Of a DNA stretch of 64,000 nucleotides, positions 33,875 through 44,466 are shown in pieces (position 1 is the first letter of the stretch; the number at the start of each line of letters is the position of its first letter). Location of the stretch: NCBI GenBank assembly GCA_000827325.1, contig KN832896.1, forward strand, positions 70,414 to 134,413, written 5' to 3'. The translations under genes were made by a program, and so were the position numbers. The notes under the pieces were generated by a model, which saw nothing but the letters and a program-made list of their open reading frames with translations, was not told the DNA's origin and made no database searches. The stretch comes from Oidiodendron maius Zn. Lineage: Eukaryota; Ascomycota; Leotiomycetes; Myxotrichaceae.

Positions 33875-35708
33875 ATGAATCTCTTCCGTCTCCGCCTTGC
33901 TCCTCTCAGGAGCCGGCCTGCAACTCGTCTTTTTGGAGGGGAAATTTCACGCATCCTGACTTACTCTGTGGCTCAAGTCAAAGGGTAAGTCCAGATAACC
34001 TCTTTCAAGATGTCTTTCGTCTCCAAATAACCATTGTTCAGGGTCTGGCATACCATAAAGCATTCGACGTTATTGTAGTTGGATCAGGATGTTCCGGCTT
34101 GACAACGGCAATCGTAGCAGCAAAGTCTGGCCTCAAAGTATTGGTTGTTGAGAAAACAAAGTATTTTGGCGGCACTACTGCATACTCTGGCGGTGGCGCT
34201 TGGATTCCAAACAACAAATATCAGTCGGCGATTGGAGTCACGGACGACTCCTACGAAAAGCGGATCATTATTTACGCAATGTGTTGGGAAAACATTACGA
34301 ACCAAACGCGATCAGATCTTTTCTAAAGAGTGGCCCGGAGATGGTAAAGTGGATGGAAGAAAATTCGGCAATGCAGTTTAAACCAGTTCCCCTGCCAGAT
34401 TATCATCCGACAACGGAGGGGGTATCAATCGGCCGAACCCTTCTCACTGAAGAATATGATGGCAGGCATCTTGGCCCTCGCATAAAGGACGTCCGATATG
34501 TGCTTCAGGGTTTGTCTGTGTTTGGGTCCATGCAAGCTGATCCTTCTGAACTGGCCTATTTGACCAAACCATTTACCAGTTTTAACAACTTGTCAAAATG
34601 CGTCCACAAATTAGGTCGTTACGCAGTTGACCTCCTTCTTTACGGTAAAGGAGTAATGATGGCAAACGGAAATGCACTTGTAGGCCGCTTGCTCCATACT
34701 TGTATTTCAGAAAATGTTGAATTATGGAAAGACAGCCCTGCAGTCAGAACTATCCTCGAGGATGAAAAGATCACAGGGTTGCTAGTCTCAAAGGGTGGCG
34801 AGCAGAATGTTAAGCTTGGGGCCCGGAAAGGAGTTGTTTTAGCCACCGGAGGATTTGGGAGATCAATAGAAGCCCAGAACTTTTCCCCACATATTTGGAG
34901 CGCACAACCTAGAGCTAATGTTGGTGATGGAAAGCGAATGGGATTCGAAAGCGGGGCTATATTTCCTCCTCAGAATCCAATCAACGGCATTCTTGCCCCA
35001 ATATCTCTCCTCCATCTTAAGGACCAAGTACGACGATATCCACATTTTGCAATTGATCGATCTAAGCCAGGATCAATCATTGTTGGTCCTAACGGCCGGC
35101 GCTTTGCGAACGAGTCCGGACCGTACCAAGAATTTGTTTCTATATTGCACCAAAGAGACATCAAGGAAGCATGGTTTATCGGCGACAAGACCTTTCTCCG
35201 CAAATATGGCATGGGCATGGCTCTACCATGGCCATATCCGAAGTGGAGATTACTAAGGCAAGGCTACCTTGTGAAAGCATCCACGATATCCTCCCTCGCA
35301 GAAAAAATAAACGTCCCCCAAAGTGCTCTGGAGAAGACCGTGGGCGAGTGCAATGCGAATGCACGCAAAGGCATCGACCCGGACTTTGGTCGTGGCGGGA
35401 ACATCTACGATAATTTCTATGGAGACCCAACCGTCAAGCCAAATCCAAATATGGGCCAATGTGTCGAGCCTCCATTCTATGCTGTGAAAATCCACCCTGG
35501 AGACGTTAGCACGACGTGGGGCATGATGGTCAACGAAGATGCCCAGGCCCTAGACTCAGCGGGAAATCCAATTCAAGGCCTTTATGCAGTTGGCAATGAC
35601 CAGAATTCGGTTATGCGGGGGCAGTATCCCGGTGGAGGAAGCAGTATCGGGCCGGGGATGACTTTTGGCTATCGAGCTGGCATGCATTTGGCTGGAAAAA
35701 CTCTGTAA
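33875..35708 (+). CDS. 3-ketosteroid-delta1-dehydrogenase-like flavoprotein (KstD family), apparently frame-damaged
   Basis: The family removes two hydrogens from ring A of 3-ketosteroids using FAD. The FAD motif is VIVVGSGCSGLTTA, followed by EKTKYFGGTTAYSGGG as in KstD. Mid-protein there is GSIIVGPNGRRFANES, and the C-terminus has VGNDQNSVMRG and YPGGGSSIGPGMTFGYRAG, where the Tyr and the Gly four residues on match the catalytic pair known in KstD. Exon 1 (33875-33984) would add an Arg-rich presequence (MNLFRLRLAPLRSRP), but the GT-AG intron 33985-34041 does not keep the frame. In addition the frame shifts by one base at about 34260: coding up to there is in one frame, and from there to 35708 in another. 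Either the gene is recently broken or the assembly has an error. The 3' part is long and fully open. Cluster neighbours fit steroid or polycyclic oxidation. Confidence 0.75.
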
Positions 35709-35947
35709 GTGCCTAAAATGTTGGCCTAAACAAACTGGACGTTCTTTTGGGCAGTATCATCAAACAGGATAGATAACTCCAGAAAATGTACTTAAGAAAC
35801 TGCTCTGGGTTATACTTAGAGGCTTGTATATTTTCTAATATCGTAGATCCATATATATAATATAAATGGATATGGCTAACTGCCAACCCGGCATCGTACC
35901 GTCAGGCACAATTTATCCATTTGTGGTCTTTGACTTGGATAAATACA

Positions 35948-36850
35948 CTATAGAGGTATACCAATAGTAAATCCCCCATCTACCGCAATGTTTTGTCCTG
36001 TTATCCACTGTGCCTCATCGGAGCAGAGAAAAACAACTAAGTTTGCGATATCTTGAGACTGGCCTAGTCTAGGCCACGGCGTCCCCTTCTGCATCTCACT
36101 AATGATCTTGGGGTCCCGGAAGTTTGTACTCGCCATAGCAGTCCGAACAACACCAGGACACACAGCATTGATATTTATTGAATCTTTTGCGTGGTCCAAG
36201 GCCACATTCCTCGTTAGCATCGATACAGCTGCCTTACTTGCAGCATATGTCGCTTCGCGTCTGACCGCAACAATGCCAGCGCTAGAGGAGATGTTGACGA
36301 TCCGTCCTCTAGAGCCGGAATTAACATCAATAGGTTGCTTTAAAAACTGCTTAATAGCTTGACGCATTGACGTTGCACATCCTTTGCCATTAATTCCCAT
36401 CATTGAATCCCACATTTCATCTGTTTCCTCCACGAAGTCCCTAAGGGGCAGCCACAAACCAGCATTATTCACCAAAATGTCAAGTTTCGAGAATTTCTAG
36501 GGCCGCGGTTAGCAACTTTCTCTTGGAAGTTTGAGAAGTCCAGTCAAACTAACTTCGACAGCAAAATCGATCAGAGCCCAGATTTCATTAGTTCTCCCCA
36601 TGTCACATTTATGAAAGACCGATATGCCTCTGTTGTTTGCTATAACTTCGTGGGTGGGAATGTGCTTGTCCTCTTCAAATCCATCTGGAGACGCGTCTGG
36701 CCATAGATCTGAGCAGACAACGTAGGCACCCTCACGTGCGAGAGATAGAGCAATGGCTCTTCCCATACCCGAAGATGATCCTGTAACCACCGCAACTCTT
36801 CCATGAAGTCGACCTATCCCGTCATTTTTGTATGTTGGAATTGGGGGCAT
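35948..36850 (-). CDS. Short-chain dehydrogenase/reductase (SDR-B)
   Basis: Starts at the ATG at 36850 (MPPIPTYKNDGIGRLHGRVA), with TGSSSGMG for NAD(P). An intron of about 60 nt (donor GTTAGT near 36546, acceptor near 36497) joins exon 2, ending at 35948. The NNAG motif is intact (LVNNAGLW), with catalytic Ser in NISSSAGIV and YAASK (YxxxK). Tail IAVDGGFTIGIPL. Paralogue of SDR-A (30073-30951). It is convergent with the KstD-like gene, with only 240 bp between stops. Probably a hydroxy- or ketosteroid-type oxidoreductase, or one acting on a comparable ring alcohol. The substrate is unknown. Confidence 0.9.
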
Positions 36851-37172
36851 GGCTGCTGCGGACAAGAATTACACCGCTTAGACAACTTGGTGAAGATAAT
36901 TTCGAATTTTACAATGGCGGATTCTTATACACCATCAAGCATTAGTCATTCTGTAGAATTAATAATGCCGATGTAGAAATAGAATTAAGGCGGTCCCGCC
37001 TCGGACCAATTTCGGTACGTTATGAGCATCTTCCCCGCACCAAATGTATCCCCGGACGGCCCACTAAATAACCAGCACAGCACTTCCAGATTGTTCAGTA
37101 TATTTACGGCCGAAGAGAAGCATGAATATGTGACTTTCATTCTCAATTGGGGATAATTTCTACATCGCCAAT
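36851..37172. promoter_or_regulatory. Divergent promoter, SDR-B / ABM copy 2
   Basis: It contains CCGGACGG at 37052-37059 and CGGACCAATTTCGG at about 37002-37015. CCGGACGG also occurs upstream of P450-1 (39528-39535) and as the core of the tandem repeats upstream of the FAH gene. Candidate Zn2Cys6 sites only. Confidence 0.35.
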
Positions 37173-37980
37173 ATGTTTTCAAATCAAGTTGTTCAACTCA
37201 TAATCGTGCCACACAGACCAACTCACACAGATGCCGAGATTGATTCCGATATAGCGCCTTCACTGCAAGTGTTGTTGAGGTATAATCAATCATACAATAA
37301 CTGGGACTCTGACGATTTAACTGCTGATTTTAACATCAAATAAATTAGTGCCGACGGCCTCAGAGCATGCTGGCGGGGAAGAAAATATGAAGATCGATAT
37401 ACAAGAGTCTTTCTTGTCCTCTGGGAAGAACTCCGATTCAGCCATAAATTCTTCACTAGTATGGCCTACAAAGATTTCAACGTCAAGATCCAACCCGCTT
37501 TAAATGGTCGCAAGATTGAATGGACGAAACATGCTCTCATAAGTCTGTCGAACAGCGTGGATAACGTAGAGCGCCTGAAAAGCGTCCTTTCTTCTCCAGC
37601 GATAGAAGTTGCTTTGACGAAAGTCGTCGAGGGCGGAGTAGCTGGATATTATGATCAATTTCGAAAAGTTGTGGTTCCAATTCTCGACGATGATCCCGGG
37701 TGCAATGGCTATTTCATCAGTCCTCAAATAGAGAACCCTCAAGACCAGATCCTTTTGATTAACTGGAAATCTGTTGACGTAAGGACACTCTCATATTACA
37801 AAGTTGTCTTTTTCCAGTATAATTAAAGGGATCCTAATAATTTGGTCACAGGCTCATCATGAGGAATTTGAGAAAAAACCTGGGTTTAAATCATGCATTG
37901 ATGCACTTTTCGATTACTATGCAGAATTTGTTGTCCCGTGGCATATAGTCAGCTTAGAGTTAATTTCTGGTTCTCTCTAA
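37173..37980 (+). CDS. Two-domain ABM-like (dimeric alpha-beta barrel) protein, copy 2
   Basis: Three exons in consistent phase: 37173-37279, 37349-37778 and 37852-37980, about 221 residues. The first block (MFSNQVVQLIIVPHRPTH) and the second half, ending DDDPGCNGYFISPQIENPQ, ILLINWKSVDAHHEEF and FKSCIDALFDYY, show the typical ABM/dimeric-barrel layout: a strand, a helix, a GxxG-like turn, then LLxxWxSxEAH. The final HxxF segment with W-x-S-x-x-A-H is the family hallmark. The function is unknown. Related proteins are often annotated as ABM-domain or heme-degrading-like. It lies between SDR-B and SnoaL copy 2. It differs from ABM copy 1 enough that I do not call them close paralogues. Confidence 0.65.
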
Positions 37981-38374
37981 ACCCCTTTAATCCTTGGACA
38001 AGTAAAATCAATCCGAATTAGTTGAAATATTTATACATGTAAGTACTGATCCGGCTTAAAGAGTCAAATCACAAGGAAATATTGACAACTCACCACCTAT
38101 TGGTCCAACTACGGAGTAATCGAAGTATGCTAGTTGCAATGACCGTGTCTTACTACTTGAGGATTAATATAACTGGGCACGCATCTTAGAAGCTTAACTT
38201 TAATCAAAGACCATGTCCTAGAGTCATAGTCCTAATTCTCAACAACGGGAACTGACGATGTGATTAACCCGCCCCACGTCAGATAAAGGCTTCAGAATAA
38301 ACAGAACTTGAATACTTTTACAGATTATTGGTATATTGAGTTATGGACTTGAATATATTCTAGAAAAGAGACCG

Positions 38375-38941
38375 TTAAAATGAGAAGCTCTTCTTTGGGT
38401 CAATAGACGATGTGAAATCTGCCTCTCGTGTGGCCATGTTAACAGGGAACGACACGTGTTCATGCACCCAACGCCATGTGCCATCCTGTTTGATCAAAAT
38501 AGCGCTAATTCGATATGTCATCTCAAAATCCTTACCGTCCGCTGACTTGCCTCTAAGTCTCTGCACCATGGTTGAGTATGCGGAGTCCTTAGAAGTGGCC
38601 ACAATTTCGAGATCTTTGAAGTCGACTTTGGCATTGGCGAAGTAGGGGAAGGTCTCCTCAAAATGCTCTTTGAACGTCGTTGGACCGCGCGGTGTCATAC
38701 CAAAGAGGTCGACTGCCTATCTCAGCTTGAGTTTCTACATATAACTGCAGTGCGCCTTACAGGTGATAACTTGAGGGACATCATAGAACTTTTTGCCAGC
38801 TTCAGAGTCGTTGACGAATTCGTTGTTCAAACAAGACGCCCAACCCTTATAGAATTCCAATATCTCCTCTTCCTCCTTCAAGTACTCAGGCTTATGAAGC
38901 TGTAGTATATGTTTAGCTTTCATGTCATCGGCAATAGTCAT
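38375..38941 (-). CDS. SnoaL/NTF2-like protein (copy 2)
   Basis: Exon 1 is 38941-38761 and exon 2 38712-38375, with a 48-nt intron in phase 1. The start is MTIADDMKAKH (an ATG nine bases upstream at 38950 is also possible). Features shared with copy 1 (21266-21839): EEEEILEFYKGW, FDLFGMTPRG, DFKDLEIVATSKDSAYSTMV, WRWVHEHVSFPVNM and ADFTSSIDPKKSF. About 172 residues. The fold includes ketosteroid isomerase and SnoaL cyclases. Conserved residues needed for those activities cannot be assigned from sequence alone. It is divergent from P450-1. Confidence 0.75.
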
Positions 38942-39675
38942 TTCTTTCATCTACATTACTGATTGGCATACTCAGGTTCTTCCACAAGTCTTGAACTGTC
39001 GTCAAAGTTTTCTACTCCACGTTTAGTAATCTTTCCACGCCGAGATTGTAGTTAAAGCCACCTCGTTAAAGTAAGCCATCGTGAATTATTCTTGGTACTC
39101 TCGAAATATTAAGATTGATGTCTTTGTTGATATGATTTATGGCTTGGAGCTATCATGACTTTAGTATGCTAAGGTAGAGCCTGTATGGTTTCTATTGCGT
39201 TATATAGAAGCATAGAGCAACTGCAAGCCGCTTAAGTTTCATAATTAGCCAGGTCAGTTATCCCGCGACGGAGCAAACTCGCACACCCTTCAAAATGCGG
39301 GGAATCCCGCACACTGACATATTTCCCGCGATAATGCTCCGCAATTAATCCGCCTTTGGCCACCGCCACCGCGATATACAGCGTATGAATGTTCCGGTCC
39401 ATAATTGCTGTCATTGGAGATATTAAGATCTTAACGGAAAACCGGACAGATATGCTACTCCATTCCTAAAGCATCAACATGTTGCCCGCATTGCCAGCGA
39501 TATGTCCCATGATATATCATCTCCAATCCGGACGGATAATGACTAGTATCCCTGATAAAGCTCCATCTCTACCGAAAGATTACTGCACAGCATCTTGTAA
39601 CACTTACATATAAGACGAGGTTTCATTGCGCGCCAAAGTCCTCTCCCGGCCATCTTCAATTATCTCTTTGTCACT
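38942..39675. promoter_or_regulatory. Divergent promoter, SnoaL copy 2 / P450-1
   Basis: A 734-bp region unusually rich in CGG/CCG sites: the palindrome TGCGGGGAATCCCGCA at 39296-39311, CCCGCGA at about 39262-39268 and 39325-39331, ACCGCGATATA near 39368-39378, and CCGGACGG at 39528-39535. Several match sequences upstream of other cluster genes. Regulation by the local Zn2Cys6 protein and by CreA is inferred only. Confidence 0.4.
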
Positions 39676-41742
39676 ATGCAGACAACACTTGTGCTCTCAA
39701 GCACAGCAGTTCTTGCAGTATGGTGTATTTACAGGCTTCTGCAGGTTGGAAGGTACGTACTGTGAAAAGTAAATGAGAAAGAACGGCAGATACCAATTTG
39801 TCTAGTCGGGATCCACGAATGCCAAAAGGCCCTCCTACCGTTCCTATATTAGGAAACTTACTGCAACTTCCGCTCACTGGAATTCATAAGAAGTAAGTTT
39901 GGTTATGCTTGGCTTTGATAGCTTTTCTAACTGTAAACCGAGATTCCGAGATTGGGCAGAGGAGTACGGTGGAGTATATTCCTTAAAGTTTGGCCCAAAC
40001 AATGCCATCGTCCTCTGCGATAGAAAAGCTGTCCATGAGTTGTTAGACAAGAAGGGCATCCTGTACTCCGACAGACCGCACACTTATGTCGGATCACTGA
40101 TGACTCAAGGCGACCATATGGTGGTATCGTCTCTAGATACACTCACAAGGGAGAAGCGTAAAGTCGCCACACATAACTTTTCTGTGAGAATCTATACTCG
40201 CGATAGCTCCAGGATCCCATTTTCTAATCGTCAGTATGTAGCCCAAAATGTTGCAGGAACGAGCCGCCCACATCCAGGATGCTGAGTAAGTTGACATCCT
40301 TCTCTCGGCGAAAAACAAACTGATGCATGGCAATAGAACCACTGTTCTATTGCTGGACTTTCTCGATAATCCCAAAGACTTCTATACGCATGTGCGACGA
40401 GTCACAGCGTCCATTGCGAATATTTTAATCTTTGGTCAACGAGGTGCAACTTACGACTCGTTCTGGGGCCGGGTAAGTACTCAGTTTTACTAAGTTATAA
40501 AGTTTCTAACATTCTTTCAGTGTGTGTATGATGCTCTTGACAGGGTTAGAGGTCGATTTGAACTTTATAAAGAGACGCCGTCTAACTTGTCCGTAGTTCG
40601 GAGAGGCTTTAGAACCAGGTGCAAACCCACCAGTGGATGAGTTTCCATTTCTAAGATTCTGGCCTACCAGATGGGCTGGATGGAAACAACGTGCATTTTC
40701 TGCCGGGAGGGCCATGGACAAGATCTGGAGCACAGCACTTGAGACTGTAGAGAAACGACGTAGCATTGGAGACGTCCGAGAGTGTATTGCTGATCGACTG
40801 ATAGATGAGTACAACGAGAAGGGGTACCCATTCAGTCGCCACGCTTTCATGATGCTTCTTGGTGAGATGTGTGAAGGAGGAGCAGAAACAACGTCATCGT
40901 CCATGTTGACGATGATTCTTGCAATCACTAAATACTCTGAGGTGCAGCGAAAGGCAAGACTGCAAATTGATGCAGTGTGTGGAACTGAAAGGCAAGATCT
41001 TTCAAACAAATCGTTCAAAGTTGCTTGGATCTAGAAGAGCTGACACTTATATCAGGTCTCCTCTTTGGTCCGATTTTAAAGATATTCCCTATGTTAATGC
41101 GATCGTGAAAGAGGGTATGCGGTGGCGGCCAGTGTAATTCCTCCCATTACACAATCAGTTTACAGGGTTCTCATCTAATACTTTTCAGGATTTCGAGTGG
41201 GCTGCCACACAAAAATAAAGAGGATGATTATTACGAAGGAATGCTTATCCCGAAAGATTCCACTATCTTTCTGCCAGTCTGGGCGCTCAACAACTGGGAT
41301 GCCCAAGGCTTCTCAGACCCGGAAATCTATAATCCAGACCGTTACATTAATCACCCCAAATTAGCAAATGACTATGCTGGAAGTGCAGACTACAAAGACC
41401 GAGATAAGTTCTCTGCCTACCTTCTTGTATATCCTCTCATTGACGCTTGATGCACATCACTACGGCTACGGAGCAGGCCGCCGCATGTGTCCTGGAATCC
41501 ACCTCGCAGAACGCAACCAATGGCGCATAGTGGCAAAGCTACTCTGGGCCTTTGAATTCTCTGAACCAACGGATCCGAAGACTGGGAAGACGATCCCGTT
41601 AGATACGGAGGCTTATCACATTGGTTTACTGCATTCACCATTGCCGTTCAATGTTAATATTAAGCCAAGAAGTGAAAAGCATATTGAAGTTATTCGGAGA
41701 GAAGCGAAGGCTGCCCTTCAGAGCCTGGCTAAATGGGATTAG
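39676..41742 (+). CDS. Cytochrome P450 (P450-1)
   Basis: A membrane-anchored monooxygenase that hydroxylates its substrate using O2 and electrons from P450 reductase. It starts at the ATG at 39676 with an N-terminal anchor (MQTTLVLSSTAVLAVWCIYR) and a proline hinge (PKGPPTVPILGN). The I-helix is EGGAETTSS, the K-helix ExxR is KEGMRWRP, and the haem-binding loop is YGAGRRMCPG (Cys ligand) near the C-terminus. About ten introns are needed, and every traced junction keeps the frame. One is GC-AG (donor near 40998) and one is AT-AC (41404-41455). It is paralogous to P450-2 (57496-59477) throughout, including DPRMP-GPPT-PILGN, ANPPVDE and HYGYGAGRR-CPG. The CYP family cannot be named with confidence. 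Confidence 0.9.
41404..41455 (+). other. AT-AC intron in P450-1
   Basis: The intron reads ATAAGT...AC with a TTGACG branch-like sequence, is 52 nt long, and sits just before the haem motif (KDR-D-HYGYGAGRR after splicing). No AG lies between the donor and the haem codons, so GT-AG splicing is not possible. The paralogous gene has the same arrangement at 57783-57838. Confidence 0.7.
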
Positions 41743-42022
41743 CCCAGTTATGAAATTTGATTTATTAGATGTGGGTACGATCGTAACTTCGGACCAGGGT
41801 GAGAAGTTACTAATGATTGCTTTATATTGTTCTAATTTGCTTGCCTATAGTCAATGAGCTTTTCGCATTTTTATACACCTATTCTATTATCCTTTAAAAA
41901 TTTCTCTAAGATATTGCTTGCAGTTATTTTTAATTATATATATAATACTTATTATAGTATTTCTACTGACATTTAAACAAAGTCCAAAGTCTATATTTCT
42001 TAATACTATTATATAACGATAT
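41743..42022. other. AT-rich spacer
   Basis: A 280-bp AT-rich stretch between P450-1 and the DNA transposon. No gene. Confidence 0.5.
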
Positions 42023-42024
42023 TA

Positions 42025-42165
42025 ATCGCGAGGTTTCCACCTTCTTGCCTAGTTTCCGGTAAACTAGGCGAGGTACAGCCAAAACGACCATTTTAGCCAA
42101 AACGCCTGTCCCCATACAATTTTACTAGTAATTTAATGCCAGCACTACTACAACCATTTTAAAGA
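42025..42165 (+). repeat. Left terminal inverted repeat
   Basis: About 140 bp that pairs with the reverse complement of about 43982-44122. It is exceptionally long for a pogo-like element. Confidence 0.85.
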
Positions 42166-43981
42166 TACTTAGCCCCTATTAATTAATTAAGAAATACTAG
42201 TGTATAGCTTCAAGTATAATGAAAATTCAACATTTCAGCCATCTAGTGATTATAACGCTTTAAAACAAGAGGATCCCAAGGCTTCTAATCATGCCCCGTC
42301 TTAGCTGTAGCCTTTAATATCACTCCCTACTTCTGCATTCTAACCTTATTGATCCTTTTAGTGATCTTTTAAGCCCTTTCAGCCCTCTTTTGCTTAATAT
42401 ATTGCTCCCTTCTAGCCATCTGTAACCTTATATCCCCTACTTTAATTACCCTATATTAAGAGGCAATACACCACTAACCACCGTCCCTTTTATATTAAGC
42501 TCTTTTAGCCTCCTTAGCCCTTCTCTTATCTAGTTCTTCTAGAGCTAATATTCCATTTGAAGCAATGATCGATTAAGCCTTATTTCTCTTCTTAACTACC
42601 TGTGCAACTATAAGGGAGAGTGGGATTAAGCTATCTATTGTACCAGTTAGTCTAGAATCAATGTAAGCCGAATATTGCTATATTTCAGGAAGCTCTAATT
42701 GAGGGGTCTAGCAGCTAGCCCACTCAAAAGTAAAGGACTCTTCTAGCTCTAGTGTATAGCTAGGCTCTTAAAGTTAAAATTTCTATATATTCTTAAGAAC
42801 AATATATAGTTAGAAAGACACAAGCCTTAAGCTCTCCTATATATAAATAATTCAGTACTTCTTTATTAAAAATATATATATTTCATTATATATATCTAAG
42901 AAGTTAATCCTTGAGTATTTACACCTACTAAAGCGTACTTGCTTAGCTAGGATATTCTAGTATTAAGCCTTTATAATGTGAAATATCCCAATATTAAGTA
43001 GCTAGAGGATATATATTAAGTAGGTAGGGAGTAAGACAGAGACTACTTTATAATCCTAGTAGTTATTGATAGACTCCTTTGTTAGGTAAGATCTATAGCT
43101 ATCTATAACTAGGATCTAATACTCTCTAGAGTGGATAATACCCCTTCTTATTATAATACTAGGCCTAGTTACTGCCTTCTAGTGCTTAAACTAATCTAGA
43201 TCTAGTCTCCTTATTTATAGTAAAAGTAACATTATTCAGTATATTGTTATCAAAGTACTTCTCTAGAAAGATGTAGCTAGAGAGTATTATAAAGCTAGGA
43301 GCTTGATCTCCTACTGTATTGATTGCTTTGATTATAGTTAAGGACTCTTGTATATCTGGATCTAATATATATACTGCTAATATACTCGGAAAGGGTAAAG
43401 ACTAGACGTCCTCCAAGTGTTCTAATCCTCTAGCTAGTCTCATTGTAGTTCTATATATTCTAAGAGGGGTAATATTATACTTAGAGACTACTTGTTGGAA
43501 TCGTCGAAAGTGAGACTCAATTTTAGCCCACTCAATTGCAGCTTTACGTTCAGCTAATAAGGGCTTTAAACGTCAAGCTTTAAGGAACTGCTTATTCCTA
43601 TTTAGCCACCTAGTTAGCCAGGGCTTCGATACTAGAGGTTCGCCTACAGCACACAATATACTATTCGCAGCAGCCCGAATATGCTAGCACTCTAGATTCA
43701 AGCCTACCTTAATACACCGCTCGCAATACAGCTTTAAAGCAGCATCTTACGCATCGTTTAGACGCGTATTTCGACCACCCTAAGATGAATTAGGAGACGT
43801 ACCCTTTGCGCAGGCAATAAGGACCCTATATCGAACAGTATATCGACGCGCTGCAGCCCTCCAGGACGTGAATTGACTCCTCTGCATAGCCTAGATAGCC
43901 TACAAGATGCGACGCTCTTCTTCAGCCGAAGGTATTCCCATATCGTTAATGTCGCATTAGCCGGAAAAATCACAAAAGGTC

Positions 43982-44122
43982 AATTTGAAATGGTTGTAGT
44001 GGTGCTGGCATTGAATTACTAGTAAAATTGTATAGGGACGGGCGTTTTGGCTGAAATAGTCGTTTTGGCTGTACCCCGCCTAGTTTACCGGAAACTAGGC
44101 GAGAAGGTGGAAACCTCGCGAT
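43982..44122 (-). repeat. Right terminal inverted repeat
   Basis: The mate of 42025-42165. Mismatches between the two are transitions. Confidence 0.85.
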
Positions 44123-44124
44123 TA

Positions 44125-44466
44125 CTTGGAAGCCAAAAGGTAGTGTGGTTCATGCCAGGTGTTCCGTACACACCCACGAATGTGGTTGTCTGCCTTGTAA
44201 ACTAGGAGATGGTGGGGCGTGGTGGTGATCCCGGGGCATTTCTCCATCTCCAAGGGCCACAATTCGTCCGCGCAGTCTTGACACAGCGTTCATCCAGCAA
44301 GTAATGCTACAGTAACGGGTCTTTGGCATCGCTAGTCCCGGATGGCAGGCATATAACCGTATTGCGACCACGCGGGCCACAAGCGGGCCTACCATGGGCC
44401 ATTACCTTAAAAAAACACACAATACAGTTGCTTAAGGAGCCTACGCCAACTCGTCTATAATTAATC
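44125..44466. other. SDR-D upstream region
   Basis: About 340 bp between the transposon and SDR-D. No gene is supported. The transposon edge is only 343 bp from the SDR-D start codon and could have altered its promoter. Confidence 0.5.

Larger units (their letters stand above)
42023..44124 (-). mobile_element. Tc1/mariner superfamily, pogo/Fot1-like DNA transposon, RIP-mutated
   Basis: A 2.1-kb element bounded by TA on both sides. Its long terminal inverted repeats begin ATCGCGAGGTTTCCACC (left from 42025, right ending 44122) and run about 140 bp with scattered transition differences. Each TIR contains an internal palindrome (GCCTAGTTTCCGGTAAAC and its mate). Near the right end, on the minus strand, the start of a transposase is recognisable: MGIPSAEEERRIL, then AMQRSQFTSWRAAARRY, the helix-turn-helix region of pogo/Fot1 transposases, with CAG codons turned to TAG. 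The middle is AT-rich and full of stops, so this copy is non-coding. The stops and TIR mismatches are C-to-T type, as RIP predicts. It separates P450-1 from SDR-D. Confidence 0.8.

Noticed and set aside
33985-34041. Clean intron 1 in the KstD-like gene
   Set aside because: The GT-AG borders are good but the reading phase does not match.
41404-41455. Ordinary GT-AG intron at this site in P450-1
   Set aside because: No AG acceptor lies before the haem motif in a usable position, and the same is true in P450-2.
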